From NCBI GenBank assembly GCA_020438395.1, contig JAGQUR010000100.1, positions 1-32,637 of the forward strand: DNA of 32,637 nucleotides, in the 5' to 3' direction. The DNA is from Solirubrobacterales bacterium. GTDB taxonomy: Bacteria; Actinomycetota; Thermoleophilia; Solirubrobacterales; 70-9. The stretch's first letter is position 1, and every line of letters begins with the position of its first letter. Shown here piece by piece: positions 14,459 through 21,722 of this stretch. The position numbers were made by a program, and so were the translations under genes. Below the pieces are notes generated by a model, which did no database searches, had not been told where the DNA came from, and saw only the letters and a program-made list of their open reading frames with translations.

Positions 14459-16384
14459 ATGCCCGGGACCATGCTTTTGTGCCTTGTAGCCCTGTTCCTC
14501 CTCGCTGTTCCGGCGTCGGCCGACGACCTGGCGGTGAGTGACGCGGCAACCGGCCACGAAGGGCAGGTGACGATCGTCGTCCTGCCTCAGGGAACCTCAC
14601 CGGCCGATCTGGCCGGCCTGGAACATGCCGCGATCGGACTCATGAACCCCGGTCTGGGGGACGTTTCGGCCCAGCAGACCTGGCTCGACGTGTCGCAGGG
14701 AGCAAGGGCGTTTGACTCAACGTATGACACTCCGTTAGACCGGGTGTATCCGGGCGGGGAATTCGCACAGGGATGGGAAAAGGTGGTCAGGAGGGCGAAG
14801 AGCAACGACACCACCCTGATTCCGGGTCTGATGGCCAGCGTGCTGGCCGGTCACGACCTCAATGCGGTGGCAGCGGACTCGGCAGGTGCGGCGGCGCTGG
14901 CGGTGGCCCGCCGGGACGGGGGGATCGCAAGGGCTCCGCAGGCCTGCGGCGGCCCCCCGGGAATGCTCGATTCAGGCTCCCCCGGGGCAGATGCCGCGAT
15001 TCCCGGCTGCCCTGACCCGGTGACCGTGCTCGCGATGCCCCTGGACTCCGCCGTGGAGGCGGCCGACAACCGGCGGGCCGGTGACCTGCAGATCTTCATC
15101 GAACAGCCCCCGGCCGATTCCGGCGACCAGCTTTCGATCGCGATCGCCGGACCCGGGATGAAAGGCGAACTCGAGTCGCCAAGCACCCGCACCGACGGCT
15201 ACGTGCTCTCCACCGATATCGCTCCGACGATCCTCCGCCACTTCGGGATCAAGACCCCGAAGGCAATGACCGGGCAGCCGATCGAATCCGGGGGCAAGCT
15301 CGACGTCGGTCGGCTGACCGACCTCGAAAACCGCTACGAACAGGTCGGCAAGCGCCGTGGCGCGGCCCTGGCGATCCCCCTCCTGCTGTGGATCGCGCTG
15401 GCCGGGCTCGTCTCCTTCGGCAGCCGCGGCCTCTACGCGAGACCGGCCCTGCGTCTGCTCTGCCTGTCGACCGTGCTGCTTCCGGTGGTCCTGCTCCTGA
15501 CCGCGGCCCTGGAACCGTCGCTTTTCGTGGAGAGAACGATCGCCACCCTGCTGCCCGTCCTCGTCGCCGCCCTGTTGATGCGTATCGCTCCGGGATGGCT
15601 CTCGCTCGCAATCGCCTGCGGTCTCACCGTGATCCCTTACGGCATCGACATGCTGGCCGGGTCGGCGCTCACGCCGCGTGCGGTGATCGGTCCCAACCCG
15701 GGGCTCGGGGCCCGCTTCTACGGGATCGGCAACGAACTCGAGTCAACCTTGATGATTCTCACTTCGATCGGCACCGGCGCATCCCTGACCTGGTTCGGGA
15801 CAACGGGCCGCCGTGCCGCGATCTGGTTCCTCGCGGTCGGAACCGTGGCCACGGTCGTATTCGCCGCCGGCCGGTTCGGCGCCGACGTCGGAGCGGCCAT
15901 TGTCTTTCCCGTCGCCGCAGTCGTAGCCGCGGCCTTCGCGGTCGGTCGGCCGCGACTGGCCTGGGCCGGCCTCGCCGCCGCTCTCGCCGCCCTGGTCCTG
16001 GTCGCCCTGGCCGATGTGGTCACCGGCAGCGAGACCCATTTCGTCCGTTCGATCGTCGGCGGCACCGGGGGCTCCTTCTTCGAGGTGATCGGACACCGGC
16101 TCGACGCCACCCTCGAGAGCTTCACGCGGGTTTCCCGGATACCGGTCACCCTGGTCGCGGTCGCTGTGATCGCCCTGGGGATCTGGCAACGCAGCACTGT
16201 TCTCTCCTGGATCGACGAATTGCCGATGATGAAGGCGGCCGCCGCGGCCGCCGCGGCAGGCTCCCTGGTGGGCGCCCTGACAAACGATTCCGGGGCACTT
16301 TTCATTCAGGTGGGGACGCTTTATCTGGCGCTGATAGCGGGATTTGCGTGGACGGCGTCGAAATACCACCCTGAATCGGGTTAA
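14459..16384 (+). CDS. Polytopic membrane protein with alkaline-phosphatase-like ectodomain
   Basis: A signal-like segment (MLLCLVALFLLAVPASADD) is followed by about 280 extracellular residues with the layout of the alkaline phosphatase/phosphodiesterase superfamily. The clearest match is LSTDIAPTILRHFGI, the usual C-terminal block of that fold. About ten membrane segments then run to the C-terminus. GLGARFYGIGNELE is a recurrent motif of this membrane family. I cannot find the usual metal-binding Asp/His and nucleophile set, so the ectodomain may be inactive. The start is uncertain: 14459 and 14471 are both in frame, and 14390 also is but has no ribosome site. A strong GGGGAGGAG precedes the out-of-frame ATG at 14421. 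Confidence 0.75.
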   Translation: MPGTMLLCLVALFLLAVPASADDLAVSDAATGHEGQVTIVVLPQGTSPADLAGLEHAAIGLMNPGLGDVSAQQTWLDVSQGARAFDSTYDTPLDRVYPGGEFAQGWEKVVRRAKSNDTTLIPGLMASVLAGHDLNAVAADSAGAAALAVARRDGGIARAPQACGGPPGMLDSGSPGADAAIPGCPDPVTVLAMPLDSAVEAADNRRAGDLQIFIEQPPADSGDQLSIAIAGPGMKGELESPSTRTDGYVLSTDIAPTILRHFGIKTPKAMTGQPIESGGKLDVGRLTDLENRYEQVGKRRGAALAIPLLLWIALAGLVSFGSRGLYARPALRLLCLSTVLLPVVLLLTAALEPSLFVERTIATLLPVLVAALLMRIAPGWLSLAIACGLTVIPYGIDMLAGSALTPRAVIGPNPGLGARFYGIGNELESTLMILTSIGTGASLTWFGTTGRRAAIWFLAVGTVATVVFAAGRFGADVGAAIVFPVAAVVAAAFAVGRPRLAWAGLAAALAALVLVALADVVTGSETHFVRSIVGGTGGSFFEVIGHRLDATLESFTRVSRIPVTLVAVAVIALGIWQRSTVLSWIDELPMMKAAAAAAAAGSLVGALTNDSGALFIQVGTLYLALIAGFAWTASKYHPESG

Positions 16385-16412
16385 CCGCCCCTCCCAGGAC
16401 CGCCACCTCCAC

Positions 16413-16418
16413 TATCCT
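16413..16418 (+). promoter_or_regulatory. Candidate -10 for the GT4-flippase gene
   Basis: TATCCT is 14 nt before the GTG start at 16427; the 42-bp gap before the gene has no Shine-Dalgarno. A separate, probably leaderless transcript is likely even though the previous gene is on the same strand. Confidence 0.4.
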
Positions 16419-16426
16419 TATCTATC

Positions 16427-18766
16427 GTGCGAATCGCCCTTGTCACACCGTATTCGTGGACTTACCAGGGCGGCGTAAACCGGCACGTCCAGTCGCTCGC
16501 CGAGGAGTACATCTCCCGAGGCCATTACGTCCGTGTCATCGCGCCCTTTGATCCACCCGACCGCCTCTCGAAGGTGCTTCACCGTGCCGAGGCGGAAGAC
16601 CGCGAGATCCCGGACTACCTGATCCCGGTCGGGCGCACCTTCGGCATCAACGCGAACGGAGCGGTTTCGAACATTCCGCTGTTCCCCTCGGGCGTGGTGG
16701 AGACCCGTCGCGCGATCGAGGAAGGCGACTTCGACGTCGTCCACCTCCACGAGCCGACCACGCCGGCCAACGGCTGGGACACCTGCCTGTCGAGCGACGT
16801 TCCGGTGGTCGGCACCTTCCACGCCTATTCGACCAAGCCGTTGCCGAATTACATCGCCAACGCGGTCGGCGCCCGGCGCACCCTGAACCGGCTCTCCGCC
16901 CGCATCGCCGTATCCCAGGCGGCCGCCTGGACCGGGCGACGCTGGTTTGGCGGCAATTACACGATCGTCCCCAACGGAGTCGACATCGATGCCGCGCCGA
17001 CCGGCCCCAAGCCCGAGACCGACCATCTGCGTGCGCTCTTCGTCGGTCGCCCCGACGAACGCAAGGGCCTGCCGGTGCTGCTTCGCGCTTTTTCCGCCTT
17101 GGTCGAACACGCCCCCGCCCGGCTCACAGTGGTCGGGGCCGACCCGGATGACGTCCACCGGATCCTGGCCCACCCGGAGCTCTCCGATCACCTGGATCTG
17201 AAGGGCAGGGTCTCCAACGAGGAACTCTGGCGCCAGCTTCACGAGGCCGACGTCCTGGTGGCACCTTCGCTCTCCGGGGAGTCGTTCGGAATGATCCTCA
17301 CCGAGGCATTCGCCGCCGGGACCCCGGTAATCGCATCGGGGATCGCCGGCTACAGCGATGTGGTCACCCACAACCACGACGGCATCCTCGTCCCGCCGGC
17401 CGACCCGCAGGCGCTGGCCGAAGAACTGCAGTGGGCGCACCACGAGCCCGAGCGTCTCGCCGAGATGGGCGAAGCCGCCCGCGAAAGCTCGCAGCGGTAT
17501 GCCTGGAGCTCCGTGGCCGACAAGGTCATGGACGTCTACGAACGGGCGATCGAAGTTCCCGAGCCACGCGACGTGGCCGACCGGGTTCGTCGCCGCTTCG
17601 GCGTCACGCCATCCGACGGCCTGCCGTGGGCGCCGGCCGTGAAGCTTCCCTCGCTTGATCCGGTCCCGGAGGGCGGGTCCGGCCGCCGCAAGGGCTGGAT
17701 ACGAAAAGCCGCGATCGGGTTCATGGCACTGTTCGGGCTCGGCCTGACCGCGATCGCAGCCCAGAAGATAGGCGTCGATCAGGTGGCCGAGGCGGTGGTC
17801 CGCTCCGACATCTCATGGGTGCTGGTCGCGCTCGCCCTGATGGCTTCCTCGCTCTTCTTCCGAGCCTGGTCCTGGTTCTTCATCGCCAAGTCGGCCCTGC
17901 CGCATTCCGGGCTCAAGCGGCGTGACTTCGCCTCGGCGACCATGATCGGGGTGTTGATGTCGGCAACGCTGCCTGCCCGTCTGGGCGAGCCCGCCAGGGC
18001 GATCAGCCTCGCCCGACACACGGGCCGGGCACGGGACACCCTGCCGGTCGTGGTCGGAACGATCGTCTCCCAGACGATGCTCAACATCCTCGCGATCCTG
18101 CTGCTGGGAGCCTTCGTCCTGTCCTCGATGGACAGTGTCTTCCACGGTGGCACCAGGCAGATCCTCCTCTTCAGCCTGATCCCGGCGGTCCTGCTCCTGG
18201 CGGTGATCGCCGCCCCGACCATCCTGGGCAACCAGAGCGGCAAGGGCCGTCTCGCCCGGGTCGGCGCTGTCGTGCATTCGGTGATGCTGCAGGTACGTCG
18301 CGGTCTGACCGTGTTCAGGCATCCGCGCAACGGCGCCCCGGCCGTCGCACTTCAGCTCTTCGCCTGGGTCATCCAGATGCTCTCCTGCTGGGCCCTGATG
18401 TTCGCCCTCGGTCTCGACAGCCAGGCCGGCCTCGCGGCATCCGCTGCGGTGCTGCTGGCGGTCAACGTCACCGCGGTCGTTCCGGTCACCCCGTCGAACA
18501 TCGGCATGTTCCAGGTCGCAGTGATCTTCGTGCTCCACAAAGGGTGGGGGATCTCGACCGCCGACGCGCTCGCCTACGGCGTGATCCTGCAGGCCGTTGA
18601 AATGGCGACCGCGGTCGCCCTCGGCGTTCCGGCCATGCTCCGCGAAGGCCTCACCTGGTCGGACCTGCGCACCCAGGCGATCGCCAGCGCGCCGGTCGAG
18701 CTGGAGGCCTATCCGCAGCGGAAGCGCAGCCAGGAAGAGCGGCGCGAAGTCACCTACACCCGTTAA
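16427..18766 (+). CDS. Fusion of PimA-like glycosyltransferase (GT4) and flippase-like membrane domain
   Basis: 779 residues with two clear parts. Residues 1-375 are a GT4 enzyme close to mycobacterial PimA: YSWTYQGGVNRHVQSLAEE, HLHEPTTP, TFHAYSTK, an IPNGV-type VPNGVDI, and SGESFGMILTEAFAAGTPV with the nucleotide-sugar Glu residues. Residues 376-425 are a linker. Residues 425-735 have about eight membrane spans of the lysylphosphatidylglycerol synthase TM/UPF0104 type; the LPARLGEPARAISLARHTGR and VTPSNIGMFQ motifs are the family hallmarks. PimA mannosylates phosphatidylinositol on the inner leaflet. A fused flippase-like domain suggests synthesis and movement of a glycolipid by one polypeptide; that is inference. 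The GTG start is leaderless-like. Confidence 0.88.
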   Translation: MRIALVTPYSWTYQGGVNRHVQSLAEEYISRGHYVRVIAPFDPPDRLSKVLHRAEAEDREIPDYLIPVGRTFGINANGAVSNIPLFPSGVVETRRAIEEGDFDVVHLHEPTTPANGWDTCLSSDVPVVGTFHAYSTKPLPNYIANAVGARRTLNRLSARIAVSQAAAWTGRRWFGGNYTIVPNGVDIDAAPTGPKPETDHLRALFVGRPDERKGLPVLLRAFSALVEHAPARLTVVGADPDDVHRILAHPELSDHLDLKGRVSNEELWRQLHEADVLVAPSLSGESFGMILTEAFAAGTPVIASGIAGYSDVVTHNHDGILVPPADPQALAEELQWAHHEPERLAEMGEAARESSQRYAWSSVADKVMDVYERAIEVPEPRDVADRVRRRFGVTPSDGLPWAPAVKLPSLDPVPEGGSGRRKGWIRKAAIGFMALFGLGLTAIAAQKIGVDQVAEAVVRSDISWVLVALALMASSLFFRAWSWFFIAKSALPHSGLKRRDFASATMIGVLMSATLPARLGEPARAISLARHTGRARDTLPVVVGTIVSQTMLNILAILLLGAFVLSSMDSVFHGGTRQILLFSLIPAVLLLAVIAAPTILGNQSGKGRLARVGAVVHSVMLQVRRGLTVFRHPRNGAPAVALQLFAWVIQMLSCWALMFALGLDSQAGLAASAAVLLAVNVTAVVPVTPSNIGMFQVAVIFVLHKGWGISTADALAYGVILQAVEMATAVALGVPAMLREGLTWSDLRTQAIASAPVELEAYPQRKRSQEERREVTYTR

Positions 18767-18789
18767 GCCCGGGCACCTGTTGCGGTGAG

Positions 18790-18877
18790 GCCGCGGGGCC
18801 GGCATGCGTCCCCGGGACCTCGTACTCGCTGCGCTCGTACACGGGAGTTTCCCGGGGACGCATACCGACCTCACGGC
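18790..18877 (-). repeat. Long imperfect inverted repeat (28-bp arms)
   Basis: Arms 18790-18817 and 18850-18877 pair over 28 positions, with 14 inner positions perfect (ATGCGTCCCCGGGA). As minus-strand RNA, 27 of 28 pair, including three G.U. As plus-strand RNA, three positions become C.A mismatches. The 32-nt loop contains GTAC...GTAC, which can extend the stem. It lies 24 bp after the GT4 gene and before arsR. There is no T-tract, so it is not a standard terminator. Confidence 0.8.
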
Positions 18878-18924
18878 CGGCCCAGACAGGTCGGGCGCCC
18901 GCCCGCCCGGCCACATAGAGGCGT

Positions 18925-18950
18925 CCCCTGGCATCCACCCGCTGAAGGTC
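18925..18950. repeat. 26-bp direct repeat, copy 2
   Basis: Identical to 56-81 and in the same orientation. It ends 5 bp before the -10 hexamer of the arsR gene, so it occupies the arsR -35 region. The long inverted repeat at 18790-18877 lies 47 bp to its left. Confidence 0.85.
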
Positions 18951-18956
18951 TGAGCT

Positions 18957-18980
18957 ATACTGAACTTTATGGTTCAGTAT
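18957..18980. promoter_or_regulatory. ArsR operator over arsR start codon
   Basis: ATACTGAAC (18957-18965) and GTTCAGTAT (18972-18980) are perfect 9-bp inverted arms around TTTATG. The palindrome covers the -10 hexamer TATACT (18956-18961) and the ATG at 18969. The -10 is 13 nt before the ATG, so the mRNA is probably leaderless and binding would block transcription directly. Autoregulation by the encoded ArsR protein is the natural reading. Confidence 0.75.
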
Positions 18981-19322
18981 TTTGATGATCGGACGGAGTT
19001 GGCTGAGCGGGCTTTTTCTGCTTTGGCTGACCCTGTCCGGATGGGGGTTCTGGACCGGCTTGGTGAGGGTGGGGCTTCGGTTTCGGATCTGGCCGGGCCG
19101 GCCGGGATGTCCCTGACCGGGATGAAGAAGCACATCGGGATTCTCGAGGAGGCCGGGCTCGTCCGGACCGAGAAACGGGGCAGAACCCGCTGGTGCGAAC
19201 TGGCGACCGAAGGATTCGACGAGGCCGCCTTCTGGCTCGAAGAGTTCCGCCGTCGCCGTCACGAACAGCTGAACCGTCTGGAAGAGGTCGTCGAAAGACG
19301 CAAACGAGAAAGGCAGACATGA
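18969..19322 (+). CDS. ArsR-family transcriptional regulator (AHSA1-linked)
   Basis: A 117-residue winged-helix repressor. The N-terminal helix (RAFSALADPVRMGVLDRL) leads into a helix-turn-helix (SVSDLAGPAGMSLTGMKKHIGILEEAGLV, about residues 37-66 including the wing start), then a wing and a C-terminal helix rich in Arg and Glu. No Cys-based metal site (CxC) is present, so it is not a classic arsenic sensor. It matches the ArsR type that travels with AHSA1/SRPBCC genes, and its stop overlaps such a gene by 4 bp. Roughly the first 40 codons use T-ending and TTG codons far more than the rest of the gene or its neighbours. Confidence 0.9.
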   Translation: MVQYFDDRTELAERAFSALADPVRMGVLDRLGEGGASVSDLAGPAGMSLTGMKKHIGILEEAGLVRTEKRGRTRWCELATEGFDEAAFWLEEFRRRRHEQLNRLEEVVERRKRERQT

Positions 19323-19816
19323 CCGGACTGAACGAACTTCACAAGACCGTGGTCACGCTCCCGGCCGACACCGAGATCCACACCGAGCGGATCTTCGACG
19401 CGCCACCGGAGGTGATCTGGGACTGCTTCATGGATCCGGAACTGCTGAAGCAGTGGCTGGGACCGGATCGCCTGGAGATGCGGGTCGACGAGTTCGACGC
19501 CAGGCCCGGCGGGAAGTGGAGCTACGTCCACATCGACAGCGACGGCACCGAGTACAGGTTCTTCGGCGAGTTCGTTGAACTTGACAGACCGGTCCGTGCG
19601 GTCCAGACCTTCAACTTCGTGATGGAGCCTCAGCCGCCGCCGTCGGTTGACGAGCTCAACCTGATTCCGCTCGAGAACGACCAGACCCGTCTGGTGACCA
19701 AGACGACCTTCGAGAGCAGGGAGCAGCGCGACGGGATGATCCAGGCCGGCATGGAGAAGGGAATGAACGAGGGCTACGAGAAACTGGATTCAATCCTGGC
19801 CGGACGCGAGCGCTGA
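19319..19816 (+). CDS. SRPBCC/AHSA1-domain protein
   Basis: A 165-residue START-like ligand-binding fold. The typical opening strand and helix are TERIFDAPPEVIWDCFMDPELLKQWLGPD split over residues 22-50. The GGKWSYVHID and FFGEFVELDRPVRAVQTF strands and the C-terminal helix (GMIQAGMEKGMNEGYEKLDSIL) complete the fold. These proteins bind hydrophobic ligands or act on them; the ligand here is unknown. Translation is coupled to the ArsR gene through ATGA. The gene ends 3 bp from the convergent GFA gene. Confidence 0.9.
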   Translation: MTGLNELHKTVVTLPADTEIHTERIFDAPPEVIWDCFMDPELLKQWLGPDRLEMRVDEFDARPGGKWSYVHIDSDGTEYRFFGEFVELDRPVRAVQTFNFVMEPQPPPSVDELNLIPLENDQTRLVTKTTFESREQRDGMIQAGMEKGMNEGYEKLDSILAGRER

Positions 19817-19819
19817 ATT

Positions 19820-20281
19820 TCAGAGGAGCTGGGTCCAGTCGATCCGCTCCGGGAATCTGGGCAGGCCGTCGTCGGGCACCGGGTACCAGGCGGCGGCGTA
19901 GTCGGTGAACTGGTGGGCGGCGGGGCGGATCCCCGGGTCCTCGTTCAGGGCTCCCATCCTGATCGCGAGAATGTCCGGGTTCTGCGGGTGCGAGGTGTAG
20001 AGCTGGCCTCCGCATTCGCGGCAGAAGAACTTGTTGAAGCCGCCGTCGCCCGGCTCGTAGGAGCCGATGTGTTCCTCTCCCGAAGTGATCCTGAAAGAGC
20101 CGGGTTTGGTCAGGGCCGTCGCCGAGAAGGCGGTACCGGTCCGGTGCTGGCAGCGGCCGCAGTAGCAGAGGGCCGCCCCGATCAGGGGAGCGTCGACCTC
20201 GAAGGTGACCTTGCCGCACATGCACTCGCCGGTCATGTGGCTGGCCGGCTCCAGTGGCTGATCCTGCGCTGAGCTTTCCAT
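19820..20281 (-). CDS. GFA family zinc protein (CENP-V/GFA domain)
   Basis: A 153-residue beta-rich Zn protein of the glutathione-dependent-formaldehyde-activating enzyme family, a name that often does not reflect the true reaction. Cys pairs are visible at CMCGKVTF (about residues 20-22), CYCGRCQHR (38-43) and FFCRECGG (about 87-90), enough for the two Zn sites of the fold. The ATG at 20281 is used; a later Met before TGECMCGK is possible. TAGGCT (minus strand, 20293-20288) lies 12 nt before the start with no ribosome site. Confidence 0.88.
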   Translation of the reverse strand: MESSAQDQPLEPASHMTGECMCGKVTFEVDAPLIGAALCYCGRCQHRTGTAFSATALTKPGSFRITSGEEHIGSYEPGDGGFNKFFCRECGGQLYTSHPQNPDILAIRMGALNEDPGIRPAAHQFTDYAAAWYPVPDDGLPRFPERIDWTQLL

Positions 20282-20344
20282 GACGCCAGCCTAGCCGGAG
20301 AGGATCGGGGTTAGGCTGGGGCAGGACAAGTCGATCGATGGAAC

Positions 20345-20968
20345 ATGGGCGCGAACACTGATCGAGAGGAACTGATCGCGGCGCTGTCGGCCGAAGTCAC
20401 CGACCGGCGGGTCCTGGATGCGATCGCCTCGGTTCCGAGGGAACTCTTCGTGCCGGAGGACCAGCGGCCGTACGCCTGGGAGAATCGCCCGTTGCCGATC
20501 GGGCAGGGCCAGACGATCTCCCAGCCCCTGGTGGTGGCGACCATGTGCGAAATGCTGGCGCCCGGACCCGACGATCTGGTCCTGGACATCGGCGGTGGCT
20601 CCGGCTACCACGCGGCGGTGCTGGCCCGGCTGGCCCGTCGGGTGATCTCGATCGAACGGCACCCCGAACTTGTCGGGCAGGCCAGACAGTCGCTGGAGGA
20701 TGCCGGGGTCGAAAACGTGGAAATGATCTGCGGTGACGGGTCGCACGGGTATCCGGCAGAGGCGCCATTCGACGTGATCAACGTAGCGGCCGCGGCTCGC
20801 GGGGAGGTGCCGGCCGCCCTGAAGGAGCAACTGGCCGAAGGGGGTCGAATGATCGTGCCGGTGGGCCGGTGGCGGCAGTGGCTGGAACTCTGGCGCCGGA
20901 AGGACGGGGAACTTTCCCGCGAGCGGGTGGTCGCGGTCGCCTTCGTCCCCCTGGTCGAAGACGGCTGA
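20345..20968 (+). CDS. pcm: Protein-L-isoaspartate O-methyltransferase
   Basis: Repairs damaged aspartyl/asparaginyl residues by methylating L-isoaspartate with SAM. The 207-residue product has the family PIGQGQTISQPLVVATM motif (about residues 51-67), SAM motif I VLDIGGGSGYHAA (79-91), and the acidic end of the next strand (ISIERHPEL). FVPEDQRPYAW matches the RxxFVP start of the family. It is divergent from the GFA gene, with a 63-bp space between them. A TAGGCT hexamer (20312-20317) could serve as its -10, giving a short leader. Confidence 0.92.
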   Translation: MGANTDREELIAALSAEVTDRRVLDAIASVPRELFVPEDQRPYAWENRPLPIGQGQTISQPLVVATMCEMLAPGPDDLVLDIGGGSGYHAAVLARLARRVISIERHPELVGQARQSLEDAGVENVEMICGDGSHGYPAEAPFDVINVAAAARGEVPAALKEQLAEGGRMIVPVGRWRQWLELWRRKDGELSRERVVAVAFVPLVEDG

Positions 20969-21000
20969 GCCCGATTCCACCCGCACGCACGCGGCGGTTC

Positions 21001-21006
21001 TAGGAT
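21001..21006 (+). promoter_or_regulatory. Candidate -10, leaderless methyltransferase gene
   Basis: TAGGAT is 12 nt before the ATG at 21013, with no Shine-Dalgarno between them. Confidence 0.4.
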
Positions 21007-21012
21007 CAGACC

Positions 21013-21702
21013 ATGGCAAAGGCCACCTCAGTATTCGAAAAGCAGGCCGCGACCTACCGGGGCCCGCGCGAGAAGCTGGTCCCGCAGATGGATCGCTTCT
21101 ACGGGATGGTGCCCGAAGCTGTCCGCCTGGCTTCCGCCGCGGCCGGATCCGGCGAAGGGCCACTTCGCGTCCTCGATCTCGGGGCCGGCACCGGGATGCT
21201 CTCTGCGGTCGTCTCCGAGTCGTTTCCCTCGGCGAGCTTCACGCTCTTCGACTTCTCGCCCCGGATGCTCGAACAGGCCCGCGAGCTGCTGGGGGAGGGG
21301 AGCGTGGTCGTTTCCGGCGACATGTACGAGGGGATCCCGGCCGGACCGTGGGATGCCGTGATCTCCGCCCTGGCCATCCATCACATGACCGACGAAGGCA
21401 AGCGGTCGGTCTATGAATCGGCCTTTCGAGAGTTGGGGCCGGGCGGGGTCTTCGTCAACGCAGAGCATGTGCTGGGGGAGACTCCGGCCCTCCAGGAGCA
21501 CTACGCCCGTTGGCACCGCTGGCAGGCCTACGAGAAGGGGCTGACCGACGCCGAGTGGGCCGACACGGTCGAGCGGATGAGCCACGATCACCTGACCCCG
21601 CTCTCGACCCAGCTCGGCTGGTTGAGGGAGATCGGCTTCACTGATGTCGACTGCCTCTGGAAAGACCACGGTTTCGCGGTCTTCTTCGGCCGCAGGTCCT
21701 GA
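21013..21702 (+). CDS. Class I SAM-dependent methyltransferase
   Basis: A 229-residue small-molecule methyltransferase. Motif I is VLDLGAGTGMLSA (about residues 53-65), the acidic residue that binds the ribose is in TLFDFSPRMLEQA, and post-motif I/II is DAVISALAIHHM. The FxKQAxTY start resembles UbiE/trans-aconitate methyltransferase relatives, but the substrate cannot be named. It stands alone; the downstream hydrolase is convergent with a 20-bp gap. Confidence 0.9.
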   Translation: MAKATSVFEKQAATYRGPREKLVPQMDRFYGMVPEAVRLASAAAGSGEGPLRVLDLGAGTGMLSAVVSESFPSASFTLFDFSPRMLEQARELLGEGSVVVSGDMYEGIPAGPWDAVISALAIHHMTDEGKRSVYESAFRELGPGGVFVNAEHVLGETPALQEHYARWHRWQAYEKGLTDAEWADTVERMSHDHLTPLSTQLGWLREIGFTDVDCLWKDHGFAVFFGRRS

Positions 21703-21722
21703 CCGGACCGGGTCCGTGGTGT

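Noticed and set aside
16418-17443. Minus-strand open frame under the glycosyltransferase
   Set aside because: Shadow of a strongly conserved GT4 gene on the other strand.
18750-19262. Minus-strand frame containing the 26-bp repeat and hairpin
   Set aside because: Runs antisense through arsR and has no domain; the repeated sequence is better described as DNA/RNA structure.
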